A stretch of 64,000 nt of DNA from Halomonas sp. BDJS001 (lineage in GTDB: Bacteria > Pseudomonadota > Gammaproteobacteria > Pseudomonadales > Halomonadaceae): positions 3,100,001-3,164,000 of the forward strand of contig NZ_CP110535.1 of NCBI RefSeq assembly GCF_026104355.1. The letters are read 5' to 3'. The position numbers and the translations under genes are program-made. The notes below the pieces were generated by a model, which saw only the letters and a program-made list of their open reading frames with translations, did no database searches and was not told the DNA's origin. Below, in pieces: positions 63,760 through 64,000 of this stretch (positions within the stretch are counted from its first letter, which is position 1; each line of letters opens with the position of its first letter).

Positions 63760-64000
63760 TTACTGCCAGGAGCGCGCGTTGTGGGGCAAATCACCTTTCG
63801 GATCATAGACCTCTAGACTATCGTATTCTGTTAACGTTTCGGTATAGAGGACAAGATTAGTACCTGAAGCATGTGCCAAAGAAGGAAACAGTATTCCTTT
63901 AACACCTTGCTCCAACGCCATATCGCCTAGTAACCAGCTAGGCGGCTCAATACGCTGATTAAACCAATACTTACGCCAGTCACAGTTAAGCTCTTGCCAG
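63760..64000 (-). CDS. RES-domain protein, C-terminal part (toxin), cut by window edge
   Basis: The minus strand carries a frame of about 80 codons running off the window and ending with TAA at 63760. It contains WRKYWFNQRIEPPSWLLGD, GILFPSLAHASGTNLVLYTE and YDSLEVYDPKGDLPHNARSW, which correspond to the C-terminal half of RES-family NAD+-degrading toxins of the Xre/RES type II systems. The family normally has its Xre antitoxin gene just upstream, which here would be beyond 64000. N-terminal part unseen, so activity cannot be judged. Confidence 0.75.
   Translation of the reverse strand, partial: WQELNCDWRKYWFNQRIEPPSWLLGDMALEQGVKGILFPSLAHASGTNLVLYTETLTEYDSLEVYDPKGDLPHNARSWQ

Overview
The window looks like chromosomal core DNA of a moderately halophilic gammaproteobacterium of the Halomonas type. 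The evidence is the gene content: a complete seven-gene Mrp Na+/H+ antiporter, a BCCT transporter, glycine-betaine/carnitine-type binding and gamma-butyrobetaine hydroxylase genes, a Tat-exported HiPIP, and the rpsF-rpsR-DUF2232-rplI-dnaB order found in pseudomonads and halomonads. No rRNA operon, prophage, IS element or CRISPR array was seen. The genus is inferred.

Layout. 1-10.5 kb: start of a photolyase/cryptochrome gene with a DUF2256 gene, the mrpABCDEFG operon (minus strand), hemH, and a divergent FeS-type photolyase with a DCC-family thiol protein. 10.5-18.4 kb: dnaB, rplI, a DUF2232 membrane protein, rpsR, rpsF, rlmB, rnr, and three tandem tRNA-Leu(CAG) genes. 18.7-24.5 kb: an atypical BCCT transporter overlapping an S15/CocE hydrolase, then a LysR regulator, a nuclease and an Lrp-type regulator. 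24.8-31.4 kb: HiPIP, the spoVR-yeaH-prkA stress module and a threonine aldolase. 31.5-43.3 kb: a palindromic extragenic element, 2,4-dienoyl-CoA reductase, EamA exporter, GNAT/nitrilase fusion, alkyltransferase-like protein, azoreductase, Na+/alanine symporter, and a LysR/gamma-butyrobetaine hydroxylase/binding-protein cluster. 43.3-51.5 kb: a glycosyltransferase fused to a degenerate metallophosphoesterase, YjbQ, lipocalin, a LysR regulator divergent from D-malate/tartrate dehydrogenase, SMP-30, WrbA and hemerythrin. 51.7-63 kb: astE with a basic amino acid ABC transporter, TraX, purEK, a metallothionein, a CHR chromate transporter and ilvD. 63-64 kb: a broken RelE-like toxin with an intact HigA-like antitoxin, and the end of a RES-domain toxin.

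How genes fit together. Mrp, BCCT, AGCS and betaine/carnitine functions fit sodium and osmotic homeostasis. Photolyases at both ends of the first 8 kb carry TGTACA-type palindromic sites resembling those of light-sensing MerR (LitR/CarH) regulators. prkA-yeaH-spoVR is a starvation module. astE next to an arginine/ornithine-type ABC importer links uptake and catabolism.

Sequence quality. Seven otherwise normal genes (mrpD, the nuclease, spoVR, blc, a lysR, hisP-like, hisQ-like) are each broken by a single missing base, in six cases in an A/T run. Each spans 3n+2 bases and becomes full length with one base restored. This points to homopolymer under-calling in the assembly rather than real pseudogenes. 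The toxin at 63.1 kb is different, because a stretch of coding sequence is missing. The most unusual object is the 748-residue protein at 43.3-45.5 kb, in which a whole metallophosphoesterase fold has lost every metal ligand and is fused to a GT4 glycosyltransferase.
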